From positions 1 through 64,000 of the forward strand of contig JASEVX010000081.1 in NCBI GenBank assembly GCA_031761405.1: DNA of 64,000 nt. Direction: 5' to 3'. Origin of the DNA: Serripes groenlandicus (lineage: Eukaryota; Mollusca; Bivalvia; Cardiida; Cardiidae). Made by a program: the position numbers and the translations under genes. The notes below the pieces were generated by a model. That model was given only the letters and a program-made list of their open reading frames with translations, was not told the origin of the DNA and searched no databases. Of this stretch, positions 47,364 through 59,190 are shown in pieces; position 1 is the stretch's first letter, and every line of letters begins with the position of its first letter.

Positions 47364-48135
47364 TTATCTACAAACATACGACAGCATTTGATTAACCATT
47401 TCGGTAACCACTGTTTCGTCTGGATGGACAGGTTCGACTTCTCGAGCAATGGTCATGTCCTTACTATCTAGGTACACAACCTTATCATATAATCCCCGAA
47501 ACTCTTCCGTTGTTATTTGTCTGTAAACATATCCATAATACTCGGTGTTCTGCTGACGAAAGTCGCGAAAAGTGTTACCCCCTTTGATTAATATCTTAGC
47601 TTCCTTATTTATTTTCAAAATAGAATGTACACTCTTACTTATGTGAGCTATCCTATCTCTGAAAACATCGTGGTGGTAAGCAGATAGATGGCTAAACATG
47701 TGTATCACAAATATCGCATTTTTGTTTTCGGCAAACTGTAGCATGTGTTCTGCTATAGAATTTCTTTTAACTGGGAAGTTGATTATATTTCCTGGGATGG
47801 AATGCACGATCCACTCAACTGTTAAATTCATTGATGGACAGAAAGCTTTCGAATTTTTCTTCCATTTCGCTTGATGCCATGCTTCACTCTTTAGTGCACA
47901 CTTAAATCGATCATAAAAATTCGTAAACCACTGTCTTGTCATTGAATCTCCGTACAATAATACGTGCTTATTACGAAGGCATTGAGAAAATCTTTCAGCT
48001 GGTGTCATTTTACAATGTTCCGTTTGCCATCTGTTGTGCATAAAATGTCCTATTGGTGAGGGCTTGAACCAAAGCTTGGTTCGATTGAACAAATAGCATG
48101 CTGTTTGTTTCTTGAGCTCGTTTGATTGAGTGGAT
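47364..48135 (-). CDS. NXPE family gene, last exon: PC-esterase domain
   Basis: About 256 codons to a TAA stop (47364-47366). The GDSL/SGNH-like nucleophile motif is LLYGDSMTRQWF, with Ser about 64 residues into the exon. CPSMNLTVEWI and FVIHMFSHL follow, then a C-terminal EPVHPDETV with the His of the catalytic dyad and an ending MLSYVCR typical of the family. NXPE proteins join a neurexophilin-like beta-sandwich to this esterase fold, are usually secreted or type II membrane proteins, and are thought to act on acyl groups of glycans; human NXPE1 has been reported as a sialic acid O-acetyltransferase. Phase: the preceding exon ends with two bases, so one base must be contributed here. That needs the third AG of a tandem AGAGAG acceptor (TTTTCTTCAGAGAG). 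Acidic residue before VH is Glu, where Asp is common. Confidence 0.85.
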
Positions 48136-48599
48136 CTCTCTGAAGAAAACATATATGCGTATCAATGTCCCGTCTGGATATTTATGTTAAATTATTTCTC
48201 ATCTTCGTACAATGAATACCCAGTGGAGCCAGCACTAACACATCTATTGACTAATCAGAACCATTCCGATTGACACAAACAATGAACATAAAATCGGGGT
48301 CCTGTCACGTATAGTGCAATTGTAGATAACCCTCTATTGACGAGGAGAATTTTCGAAACAGCCTTCATGAATAAGATTCATTCGGATTGGACTGGGACCG
48401 GAATTACATCACTAAAATGGCGTATTAATAAACCTATCACTGTTATCGTGAATACCGACTGGAGTCTTTGTTATGTCTATCAATACAAAAATGTACTAGC
48501 TCATGTCAAAGTGACCTTATTTCTGCCTTGTTAAGATCGATTCAATAAAATAGCGATGAAATAATATTACCTTTTACGATGATATTGATGATGGGAAAC

Positions 48600-48702
48600 A
48601 GGTGCTCTCCGTTTCTGTAATAATAATATAATAATAATAAGATTAATATTAATAGGAATAATAATAATAATAATAATAATAAAAGGTGCTCTCCGTTTCT
48701 GC

Positions 48703-48748
<46 letters not shown>

Positions 48749-48770
48749 TCAATAAAAATAATAATGATGA
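48600..48770. repeat. (AAT)n microsatellite in NXPE intron
   Basis: Long runs of TAA/AAT with two GGTGCTCTCCGTTTCTG interruptions. The leucine- and isoleucine-rich minus-strand ORF at 48567-48962 is produced by this run. Confidence 0.95.
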
Positions 48771-48856
48771 TGATGAACTGATTTTAAAAATTAACACAGT
48801 TGTAGAATATAACTTTTGCATCGTTTGTAAAGTGTAATAACACATCCAAATTATAC

Positions 48857-49098
48857 CTTGTGAAAAGTGTTTCTTCTGCTTCTGTGACGGGGAACTTTGT
48901 CGCTGATTTCTTAAAGCTGTAAATATAGTAGCTACACGTCGTTTTGCCTGAAGGAGCCTCACAGTACCATGACATGTTCCCGTTATATGACGTCATATTG
49001 CACAAACGTATTGATTGGCTGAATGCTCTTATCAGTGCATGGCATCTTTTACTTTCATTGTTGTTGTAATTTACGTATATGTCATGTGTAGAGGGTAG
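48857..49098 (-). CDS. NXPE family gene, middle exon (Cys-rich linker)
   Basis: Acceptor TGTTGTTTTCAG at 49099 and donor CACAAG|GTATAA at 48857 bound 242 bp, 80 codons plus two bases. It begins LPSTHDIYVNYNNNESKRC and contains RLCNMTSYNGNMSWYCEAPS, then KTTCSYYIYSF and ATKFPVTEAEETLF. The CN-x-T ... WYC-x-xP ... C pattern is the conserved cysteine-rich linker between the NXPE N-domain and the esterase. It enters in phase 0, matching the preceding exon's end after the frameshift site, and leaves in phase 2, matching the last exon. Confidence 0.8.
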
Positions 49099-49109
49099 CT
49101 GAAAACAAC

Positions 49110-49870
49110 ATAGATAGAGACAAGAAGATTTTTAAAGTTTTTTCCCTATTTGAGTCCTTGTTAACGAGTTGACCCCAAGGGAGGAGCCACTTTTGACCCA
49201 AGGGCTATAATTTGAACAATCGTGGTAGAGGTCCACTAGATGAAGCTGCATACCATATCAAAGGCCTTGGCCTTCTACTTTTAGACAAGAAGATTTTTAA
49301 AGTTTTTTCCCTATACGAGTCAATATAAAACATGTGAACCCCGAGGAGAGGTCAATATTGATCCCAGGGCTACAATTTGAACAATCTTGGTAGAGGTCCA
49401 CTAGATGAAGCTACATACTAAATATCAAAGGCATTGGCCTTCTACTTTAAAACAAGAAGAGTTTTAAAGTGTTGTCCCTTTATGGGTCTTGTAAAAGAAG
49501 TGACCCACGGGGAGGGCTCATTTTTTACCCCAGGGCTATACTTTGAACAACCTTGGTAGAGGTCCACTAGATGAAGCTACATACCAAATATCAAAGGTCT
49601 TTAACTTCTACTTTTAAAGAAGAAGATTTTTAAAGTGTTTTCCCTATACGAGTCTATGTAAAACAAATGACCCTAAGGAAGGGGCCATTTTTTACCCCAG
49701 GGCTATAATTTGAACAATCTTGGTAGAGGTCCACTAGATGAACTACATACCAAATATCAAAGGCATGGACCTTCTACTTTCAGACCAGAAGATGTTTTAA
49801 GATTTAGTTAATTTCCTCCTTTTGTGCTGCCGTGGCAAGAGTTCTCAATGGAATTTAAATCTTTGAACAA
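49110..49870. repeat. ~180-bp tandem repeat, four units, in NXPE intron
   Basis: Each unit has AGAAGATTTTTAAAGTTTTT, a CCC-x-GGGAGGGGCC-like block, GGGCTATAATTTGAACAATC and GGTAGAGGTCCACTAGATGA followed by a 'ACATACCAAATATCAAAGGC' block. Confidence 0.9.
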
Positions 49871-50210
49871 TTTTGAAATTTTGTGATCAGAATAGCTCAC
49901 GTTGAGCCTTTGGCTCACAGGTGATTTAAATATGCGGCATCCAGAGTGTTAACAAGATTTTCCTTCACTTTGACCTAGTGACCTAGTTTTTGACCTCATA
50001 TGGCCCAGTTTCGAACGTGTTCAAGATTTGATGAAGATGAATGTTCTGATAAACTTTCATGAAGAGCGGATGCAAGATTTAGCTCGTAGTGTGTTAACAA
50101 GGCAATTGTTGATGAGGCACGACGGATGGACGCCGTACAAAATGTGGTCACAATAGCTCACCTTGAGCACTTCGTGCACAGGTACGCTAAAAATACCTTA
50201 ATGAAAAGGT
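49871..50210. repeat. Dispersed repeat with AGCTCAC...GAGC hairpin motifs
   Basis: AATAGCTCACGTTGAGCCTT with TTGGCTCACAGGTG, TTTGACCTAGTGACCTAG and GACGGATGGACGCC. It continues directly from the tandem repeat and ends with a second AGCTCACCTTGAGCACTT motif. Confidence 0.75.
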
Positions 50211-51004
50211 GTGATAAAGACGAACTACAAAGACAGAAACTGGTAACTGCAAAATCATACATAGTAAATACTAAAAAATCAACGGGGCCTGGAGAACATT
50301 TGGAGTCACAATATTGAACAGCAATTGTGATTCAATATACTTTCACTCATATGGAATACCATCTCAAGAAAAGGATATTGTAAACTTTATCGAAATAAAT
50401 TCATCATCATGAACCTATAATAAACGTACCATTCAGAGTTTATCTTGTGTTGTTTGTGGGTGTTACTGCATATTTGTATTGACTGCAGCTGCAAGACAAT
50501 GCACCATACAAAAACACATGCAGGAAACATTCATCTACACAGATCATTATAAAAACGATTGTGTAGTGTTATCATTGTTTATACAAACTTATGGAACATT
50601 GTACACAAATGCAAAAAGGACTTAGACATTGACTTTCATAAAACTGTTTTTGCTTTTTCTTGTAAATATGCTTTTGTTCACTGTTCAAATTAGTTCAATA
50701 AAAGTTAATTAGATCTGTGTTTGTCCTTTTTTCTATACCTTCCATATAAAATTAAGTTATCAAAACCAAGAGTGAAAATAAAAGTCAAAAATCAGGGGAT
50801 TTTGGATATAATATGAGGACAACAAATATAAAAAACGGAATGTGTGGACTGTCTTCGTATTTTATCCAATGCCCCATATTGCCCTTATATTTCCTGATGT
50901 TTTACTCTATAATTACAGAAAAATCACTCTGTCCCCATACTTCTCTCCTGATATTCAATTTCCCTACCCGGGAGGACAATAAGGGTACTGTACACAGGTC
51001 AACA
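50211..51004. other. Intronic AT-rich stretch
   Basis: Within the large NXPE intron. No repeat or gene recognised. Confidence 0.45.
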
Positions 51005-51970
51005 TACACAATACACAAGAGGGTCATGATGGCCCTGGATCGCTCACCTGAATTATGCAATGTGATTTGTTAAGCCTAGCACAATATCTTATTTTTGTAC
51101 GAAAACAACAATCTTATAGAGGGTCAAAGTCACTTATTTGGAAACTGGCCCGATTCTTTCGGAGAAGAAGATTTATTTTGAAAGTTTTCAATATAACCGT
51201 ATTAGGCCAAACATCCCAACCCCTGACGACCCAATTTTTCGACCAGTCATGGCTTGACGGAATCAGTTAAAAGGTCACCCAAGGAACATTCTACATCATG
51301 ATTTGGAAAGCGGTCAAATTCTTCCGGAGGAAAATATTTTGAAAGTTTTCACTTTAGACTTATACGCCAAAATATCCCCGCCCTCTGGTGGCCATGTTTT
51401 TCGACTATTCAACATGGCTTGAAGTATTTTGATGGTCAACCAAGGAACATTTCTACAAAATTATTCGGAAATTGGCCAAATTATTTTGCACAAGAATATT
51501 TAAAAATATTTTACTATATTCATATGAGGCAAAACAGCCCGCCCCCTGGTGGCTTTTCAACCAATAAACATGGCTTGCAGTAATCTGATACAGGGTAAGC
51601 AATGATTATTTCTACATACTTATTTGATACTTTTGGCTTTTAATTTTGTTTACTTTAGCCATATAAGACAAAACAGCCCCGTTCTCTGGCGACATGGTTT
51701 TCAACAGATTAACACGGCTTGAAGAAACCTGACAGAGGGGCAACCAAGGAAGTTATTTGGAAATCGGACAGATACAATTGGAAAAAAAGATTTTTAAGGT
51801 TTACACTTAAGCCATATAAGGCAAAACAGCCCTGCCACCTGGCGGCCATGTTTTTCAACCAATAAACATGGCTTCAAGTAATCTGATAGAAGGTCACCCA
51901 AGGAACATTTCTAAAGAATTACTTGAAAATCGGCCAACTTTTTTGTTGGGGGGGGGGGGGGGGGGGGGGG
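51005..51970. repeat. ~165-bp tandem repeat of the CTGGATCGCTCACC family
   Basis: Opens with AGAGGGTCATGATGGCCCTG and GATCGCTCACCTGAATTATG, then about five units. Each has GGCCAAATTCTTTCGG-like text, GCCATATAAGGCAAAACAGC, CCCCTGGTGGCCATGTTTTT, CAACATGGCTTGAAG and GGTCACCCAAGGAACATTTC. It ends at a poly-G run (51948-51970). Same family as 12606-13194. Confidence 0.9.
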
Positions 51971-53205
51971 TTTCCATGGAACCAGAATTCTGCATGGATA
52001 AAAGAATGCTTTCTTGAAATAAAATCTACGTAAAACAGTCATTACTAGTTTGAGTCCTCTTTAACAGCATAAGTATACTACACTCCCATTAATGTGTATA
52101 ACAGTTTGTCTTTCTATTTTCAACAGCTATCCATGTCTGTGAAAACTTTAAATCTAGTTCAAGACTGACATTCTAATCTAAACCCTGTGTGAAAAAGCAA
52201 ACATGATCAACGGTGATAAGTGCCATTAAATAACAAGTAAGAACTGTATGGCACGGATTTCCATTGAACACATTGATATTAATTGTTTGGTGAGTTTTCT
52301 AAAACGTTCTGTGTCCTAAGATGTATGTTTTACTTTTTCAAACAAAAAAGTTAAATACAGTCCAAATTTTATTTCAATCCCATAGGCTATTTAGTTGTAT
52401 GATATACTGGAACTGTAGATCTACTAGCTCAGATATAAATATTTTCCAGCCAACATGCCTTCATTATCATTATGTTATTGAGTTTCTCCAAAATAGGAAA
52501 TATCTGAAGAAAGGAAATTGAAATGTGGATTGGTGACACATTTATATCATTGAGAAAGAGTAGTTAAATATGAGCAATAAAATGAGAATGTGAGATATAT
52601 GTTTGTGTTTCGGATGTATTAAAGGGTGTTTCAAAGTCTCAAACAATATCAACTTTATATACCAATTTCCAATAGAAACATTTAAACCAATACATAACAA
52701 TATAATGAGGCAGTATGGCTGATAAACATGTTGTGTGGAACACAGAAATTGGACAACCATTAAACTTTAGTTAGAGACTAAGATAGATATTTGTAGTTCA
52801 TTCTTAAGTCAACATCACTTTTATAATACATATAGTATAGTATGTTCTTGGATTAGTTACTTTAGATCAGGGTGCTACTGCTTAACATATCTTTGATGCA
52901 TTGACTGTTGACAAAATGGGGAATTGACGTTTCCAACATGTGTGATGTTGCCGTAATGACAGGGCACAAGTCAGGTGAAGAAAAAACAAAACCTGAAAAG
53001 TGAGGTCACATTTTTATTGTCATTGCACTGAGTTCTCGCCCACAGACTGGCACTGAGTTTTGGTGGGGCTGTCGATAACATTTTGTACCTTGTAAAATTT
53101 AAAGAAATTGTAAATGCCTTGTACAAGTACAATAAGTTGAGGCGCAGTGGGGAAAATGCCCTTTGTAAACTTTTTAGATCAGACATATGAAATAAATATA
53201 TAGAG
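51971..53205. other. Intronic AT-rich stretch
   Basis: No gene or clear repeat seen. Short ORFs at 52321-52521, 52542-52760 and 52971-53186 have no recognisable domain. Confidence 0.45.
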
Positions 53206-53398
53206 ATTAATTAACTGTATTCCGATGATATTAAAAATATGTCACGAGAATGGGTGTTATCGGGTGAAAAAACGAGTTCCTAAAAGGAACGAGTTTTTTC
53301 ACCCGATAACACCCATTCGAGCTTGGCTGACCTGTCATTATATTGTCACATTTTAAAGTGACATATTTTTAATATCATCGGAATACAGGTAATTAATC
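53206..53398. mobile_element. 193-bp double palindrome (foldback MITE)
   Basis: Outer arms ~38 bp, TGTATTCCGATGATATTAAA then AATATGTCAC at 53216-53245, repeat inverted at 53358-53388, near-perfect. A second, inner palindrome GGGTGTTATCGGGTGAAAAA (53251-53270) faces its inverse at 53293-53315 around AGGAAC. The outer ends extend to ATTAATTA on both sides. Confidence 0.9.
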
Positions 53399-54018
53399 TG
53401 TTTATTATATACCTTCAATCTTTTTTGAAGTGATGAGAATTCTAATTAAGCGGTAGAATTGGGAGGAGCCATTACGTAAGAAGCCAAGCTCGAGTGACGT
53501 AACTGTCGCGCAATAATACACAAGGACCCGTCAAATTTAAAATTTCCTCCATGTTGTATTTATACAGCGAAGCGGGGAAAGTGTGTTTGCTGTGATATTT
53601 TGGATTAAACATACTTTAAACAAAGGGTTGTGATTTCAATCGTGAATATAATTTGGTTTGTGTAGTCTAGTTTGTTTTTAGCGACTTCGAATAACGTGTC
53701 GTGTTAACTAAACACCAAAAAAAGCTATGTTTTCAGATATTTTCATACTGTGTCATGGGAGCAACACGCGTGTATTACACAACGGCAAGGTCAGGCCTGG
53801 TAAAACGGAATATAAACATAACACAAGACAAAATGTGAAAGTAAAATAACGTGAACATGTTGTATTTAATTCAAAGTGTTTTTGGATCATATAATTAAAT
53901 TCCTAAATTGATAATGTTCATGAGAAATAATAATTATTAAGAAATGGATTAAATAACAAATGTTTTTATAACTGGACATCAAAAGGTAAATGTTTATACA
54001 ATGACAAGTACTGTGTAG

Positions 54019-54104
54019 TGTTTAACCATAGTCCTATAACATAAGACTCCGTTGACAAGCACGAGCTTGTGAGAGGTCATATATTATAGGACTATGTTTA
54101 ACCA
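54019..54104. mobile_element. Small hairpin element with CATAGTCCTATAA arms
   Basis: Arms of 13 bp (54027-54039 and 54084-54096), an inner ACAAGC/GCTTGT stem, and a direct TTTAACCA on each side (54021-54028 and 54097-54104). May be a tiny MITE or its footprint. Confidence 0.7.
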
Positions 54105-54123
54105 TTGATACTCTTTATGAGTC

Positions 54124-54475
54124 TTAATCACTGTCAGAATCAATTGATAACGGCATAATTCGTCTGAACTTTCTTTTTGGACTTGGGATTTTCTCAGCTT
54201 TCGCGTAGAAGTTGAAAGTACCCCCGTGTATGATTGTCGTTCCTTGGAACATGGACTCGATATCGCAGTTTGATGAAGTTTTTGGAGCTGGAAGCTTGGC
54301 TGAGCTGAATATTGTTTGGAGACTGTTGTAGAGGTCGAGGGAATGGAGTTGTTTGTAATTGCCATTAAATTGCCATAGCAATTTCCTTTTGTTGTTTAGA
54401 ATTAATGCTACTGTAATTATTGGCATAGAATTTCATTCAAGTCATCAATGCTCAGTAGGTCATCCATTATTTTGA
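54124..54475 (-). pseudogene. Unrecognised frameshifted short coding region
   Basis: The minus strand opens with ATG and MDDLLSIDDLNEILC, then a stop. A second frame from about 54426 continues KLPAPKTSSNCDIESMFQGT, TIIHGGTFNFYAKAEK and ends PLSIDSDSD with a stop at 54124. The acidic start, serine-aspartate tail and basic PSPKRKFRR segment look like a real worn exon. I do not recognise the family. A GGTFNF-type tail occurs in some recombinase-like transposon proteins as I recall, but that link is speculative. It lies in the large NXPE intron on the same strand. Confidence 0.35.
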
Positions 54476-57270
54476 CAGGAGCAGCAGACGACACATTTGG
54501 ATTACCTTTATTGATTGTACTTCACTGTGGACATCGGAGGAAAGGATAACAAATGAAGGAAAGGACTAACAGTGTTTTAAACTTTAAGGCAGTTTGTAAT
54601 TTGTCCTTTGGTCATAGGTGTTTGTTTGTTTTAAAATGCAAGCATCTTTGACTTGGGAAATGTGACTTACTGCATAAACATCACCATTGATAAGAAACGT
54701 AATAATTACTTGACTAGAAGCCTATCATGGATTTTAAAAGAATGGAGATTTATAGTACAGGAATTTCAATTGAAGATTGACAATACTGATGATCTATAAG
54801 ATACACTGAAGGTAAGTTTAGAATAGTTTTCACATTGTTTACATTTTTCAGTAAATTGAAAATAATTTGGAAAGTACAAAAAGTAGTTCAGGCAAAATGA
54901 TATCATCATTCAAAAATTTATATCATCACTAGTGATGATATACAGTGTGAACATTTTGAAAATTATTACACTGATAAATCCTCTTAGTTCTTTGATAGGA
55001 ATGTAATAAAACTGCACAAATAATTTTGCATATTTATCTGTTAAATAATGTAATAGAATGTAAGTTAAGTTTACAGCGTTGGAGATGACTTGTGATGCCC
55101 CATACCAGAGATACCTATTTACAACACAGGTGAATATTTCTGCTTTTACATGAATTATTCTTATCCAAATCAAGATTGTATTTTTCTTCATGTTGTGAAG
55201 TTAACAAATCAAAACTTGCATCCTGGAATGGGATCCTTCTGAACTTAGATGGATATCCTATACTTTTATTAAGCCACTTTATGTAAGACTATACCTTTTT
55301 CATATCAAATGCATTGTTATCTATATAGGGTAAATCATGCAAAAACGTTCTTGACTAGAAATGCTTGTGTATCTCAATCTGACTTGATATGTGACATTTA
55401 GTTAATAGGGTATGTATATGTGATGCAATGAAAATGTTTAAATTGCATATTTGTCAAAATCTGACCTTTTTGGTTATAGAAGGGTTGTTATCAATTAAAG
55501 TAGTGCCCAGTATTAAGTGACACGTTCTTTCATAGAAGAAACATGAATCTCCTTTTCTTTCATTTTTATTTTTATTTTAAAGCTGATAGGTAACCGTTTC
55601 AAAAGATGTATATGTGCCACCTTGAAGACTAATTTATTTAAAGTGTTATTGAAAAAATACACACACAAATTGTTTTAACTTTAGCAGTCTATATTCTAAA
55701 GGGCTGTTCAAAGAGTACCAATAACACTACTGCTTTTCTACTATTGACAGCAATAATATGAATTTCAAAAAACTTTCGAAAAATAAGAATGTAAAACACC
55801 TGAATTTTAATGTAAAGAGCTACATTACAGAGTTTGGGGGCAAATTTAGCAAAAACCTGAAAAACACCAGGACCGTAGTTACGTCCCTGTAAACACCAAG
55901 GTGTTCATGCCTAATTTTTCTTTAAATGCGGCAAGAGTACATATGTATTCGTTTTTGATTACCAAATGTGTCGTTTTCAATCATACAGGATAATCAGATT
56001 TAATCTATCAAGCTGTCGTTTTAGTGAAATAATCATATTCTCATGTTCTTGCCGATACTTTTGGTAATTGTGTCTCATAACCATATAATTGCTTTTCCAA
56101 CATTTTGTCTCTTTCACTCTTTGAGTTGCACATACAAATGGTTTTCTGTATGTTTGATATAACTTAACTTACTGATAAAATTGGTTTTCTTATAAACATA
56201 TTTGTAAAAAATGAGAGAAAGTGATTCAGCATAGGTAAACTTTTATCAGAAAAATATACATTTCCTAAATTTTGTCAGGAAATTTGCATTTCAAAGTGTC
56301 AATTTAATCTGGCCAAAAGTATTAGATATACTTTTCAGTATTTTTAGTGTATTGAAAAACACAACCAATTTATATACATCATCAAATAGAAAAGAAATCG
56401 ACCAGAAATGTCTGAACCGAATTTTGAAGCCGAAACTTTCGACTTAAAATTAATAAAATATAAACATCTTTGCGACCATAATCATTTCGTTTATTATCAT
56501 ACTTTGGAAGAGTGCAGTTTGGTAACAAAATGATATCAGTCATATCACGGCGGAAAGCAGATTTGAAAATTGTTTTTGTCTAATTAATACAACATACTTG
56601 TCACTCAAATTTAATACTAAAATAAAATATTTAAATGGCAAATTTCTTCCGATACCTGGGTGATCCAAAACGTATGGAACAAAAACCGGTTTTGCTTTTA
56701 AAAACATGTGTGTCCCGCTTATGCATCGCATGTGTGAAATAGAATTTACAGCCTACATGTAAGTATGATGTACTTTAGTGAAGTCTTTGAAATCGAGAAT
56801 TTTTAGAAAGTGTTCTAATGCTTATGTAGAATGTAGCAAAAGAGGTACCAGACTTAGTACAGTTCTGACATGTTGTTTCAAAATGTATGTGAAAGGTTTT
56901 GTAGAAGATACATGGCCCGGTGCACTTGTTTGTTTTACGTGGCAGCTAACATTTTTCAGTGATATATGTGTGTCACCTTGAAAAATCGATAATTGTGTTA
57001 TAATTAATGACTAACGCTATTTATTTGCATTGAAATAAAGAAGGAATTGTTTTAGTAGTGTAACAACACAACTGTTTACTACATTTGTATGCAGAGTATG
57101 AGGTTTTCACCAAAATTTAGAAACATGACATTAATGTTCATTTTTAGGGATGTATGCCATTGCTGGTGACATCAAAACTGGTTAGCCGTTAGAAGGGTAT
57201 TTGACAAATCATGCATAATCATCAAACAATTAAAAACAATCCTTTAAAATGAGGTATTTCTATTGGATAG
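54476..57270. other. Intronic AT-rich stretch
   Basis: Within the NXPE intron. No tandem array or gene recognised. A minus-strand ORF at 56540-56731 (LKAKPVFVPYVLDHPGIGRN...) has no family assignment. Confidence 0.4.
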
Positions 57271-57358
57271 AGTTAAAATATAGTGGCAAAAGTTGTAATA
57301 TCTTCTCCTTTTGACGCAATGTTTTCAAAAGTTGCCTGCAGTTGCTTACGGGTAAACA
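57271..57358 (+). mobile_element. TTAA foldback MITE, partial
   Basis: ATAGTGGCAAAAGTTGTAAT, TCTTCTCCTTTTGACGCAAT and GTTTTCAAAAGTTGCCTGCA. Both ends are lost. Confidence 0.5.
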
Positions 57359-57427
57359 TGTATCAGGGGGTAATTTGAACTTGATTAAAGTTACGCTTAG
57401 CTCAGATTTGTACCTAATAGAGAAACT

Positions 57428-57560
57428 TACCATTAGTGACTATCTTTGAGAGCAGTCTTGATTGTAAGCTAAACCTGGAGTCCTTATAGTTTTAGGTCGT
57501 AAAAAAGCCCTTGTATAACCAGTTGGGACACATATGCACAGTAGCTAAATGCATGAAATT
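57428..57560 (+). repeat. SINE-like repeat, copy 2
   Basis: ACCATTAGTGACTATCTTTG, GCAGTCTTGATTGTAAGCTA, TTATAGTTTTAGG and CACAGTAGCTAAATGCATG follow the order of the copy at 42753-42915. The B-box is lost. Confidence 0.55.
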
Positions 57561-58557
57561 GAAGAAATTTACCGGATTATGTATTTCTGTTATCTTAAAT
57601 TCAGGTTCTGTTTGTTTAAAATCTGCGATTTACGCCCTTTGAAAATGTCTGAAATTGTAAAACAAACTCTGGTTTTATCTCAACTAAAACACGACTGTAG
57701 AATTTAAATTTATAAGACTGTTTGTTCTGTGCCCGTTTTGAGGTATTGCCACTTCCATATATGCCCTATAAAACCTGAATTTAGTATGGAAATATATTTG
57801 AATTCCAAAATTATGCAGTTATTCTCATAATTTACGTCTATCATCCGTCAGACATGGGCGAATGTGAATTCCGATGAATGAAATATTGTGTATCCACTGC
57901 AATTTATTAATATGTAATGACGAGTTAGCGAAGGTCCTTGTCAACAAATGCTTCGAGATTTAAACAGCAAATGTTACTATTATGTCAAGCTCAGCATGCA
58001 AAAGTTTAAATATCTAATGAACATTGAAAGTCAAGCCGCTTTATTAAATCTATTTAAATTGATAACATATGCTCATATGCTTACGAAAAATAAAATCAAA
58101 ATCATCCGATATATCTTAAACGAAACATAATTATAAACATATGTTCTTTTCCTATCCCTTAGTCAGATGGTTATTCTATTAAAAAAGCAGCTGGTAAAAC
58201 TTTAGTATTGTATTATGAATTGAAACTATAAAATAGATTACTCTCCGAATAACCCCTGTTCACGTGTTTAAATTGGAAATGCGACGATATAAAACTGTAT
58301 TTATATTTGTAACAACGATGTTATTACTGTGTATAAGTTGAACACGATACGAGAAGCGTTTGTAACCTGCAGAAAAGCGAAAGTAGTCTAATATTATTAT
58401 AGTCTAAGCAAATTGCAAAACATATTTCTGTTATAACTAAACTTAAAGATGTTATAATCCAACGAAAAGTCATTGCTGGGTTGATAATTTACAAGTAAAT
58501 CAAATAAAGATAATGTTTGTCATTGTATTACGCAACTCTGAGTGAACATTGTTTTTA

Positions 58558-59190
58558 GCTCACCTGAACACAAAGTCAGTCGTCGTCGTCCTTCCGTTCA
58601 CGTTTTCCTACAAACAGCTTTTGCTCCTAAACTTATGAACCAAACGCAAAATAATTTCACAGGTGGTCTTCTTTCAAAGTTGTTCAAATAATTTAATTCC
58701 ATGCAGAACTTTGGTTGCTGCGGAACCAGAAGAGGGGGAAAAAGCAAAAACTTTAAAAATCCTCTAGACAAAAAGAAACAGTCCCGATTTGAAAATTAGT
58801 TCGCAAAAATGTTCCTTAGGGGACCCTGTACCAAAATTGTTCAAATTATTCTGATCCGTTGAAAAATATGGACTCCAGGGGACAGGGCTTGTTTTCCGTA
58901 TATGTATATATAATGAAAACTTGAACATTCATGTTATCCAAAAGCACCGGCACGATTTAAAATTAATTTGGCCCAAATGTACGTTTGGTGACCTTCTTAC
59001 AAGATTGTTCAAATTATTCCGATATGTTTATAAACATGGACGCCAGGGGGCAGGGCTTGTTTTCCTTATATGTATATATAGAGAAAACTTAAAAAATCTT
59101 CTTGTACAAAGCACTGGCCCGATTTGAAAATAATTTGATGAATATTCAAGGCATTCTGAAACATATTCAGTTCTATTAAATCAAGTGAGC
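58558..59190. repeat. ~177-bp tandem repeat headed by TAGCTCACCTGAAC
   Basis: Starts TTTTTAGCTCACCTGAACAC, then about 2.5 units with CCCGATTTGAAAATAATTTG, CAAGATTGTTCAAATTATTC, CATGGACGCCAGGGGGCAGG and GCTTGTTTTCCTTATATGTA. Confidence 0.85.

Noticed and set aside
48567..48962. 131-codon Leu/Ile-rich minus-strand ORF
   Set aside because: Produced by the (AAT)n microsatellite.
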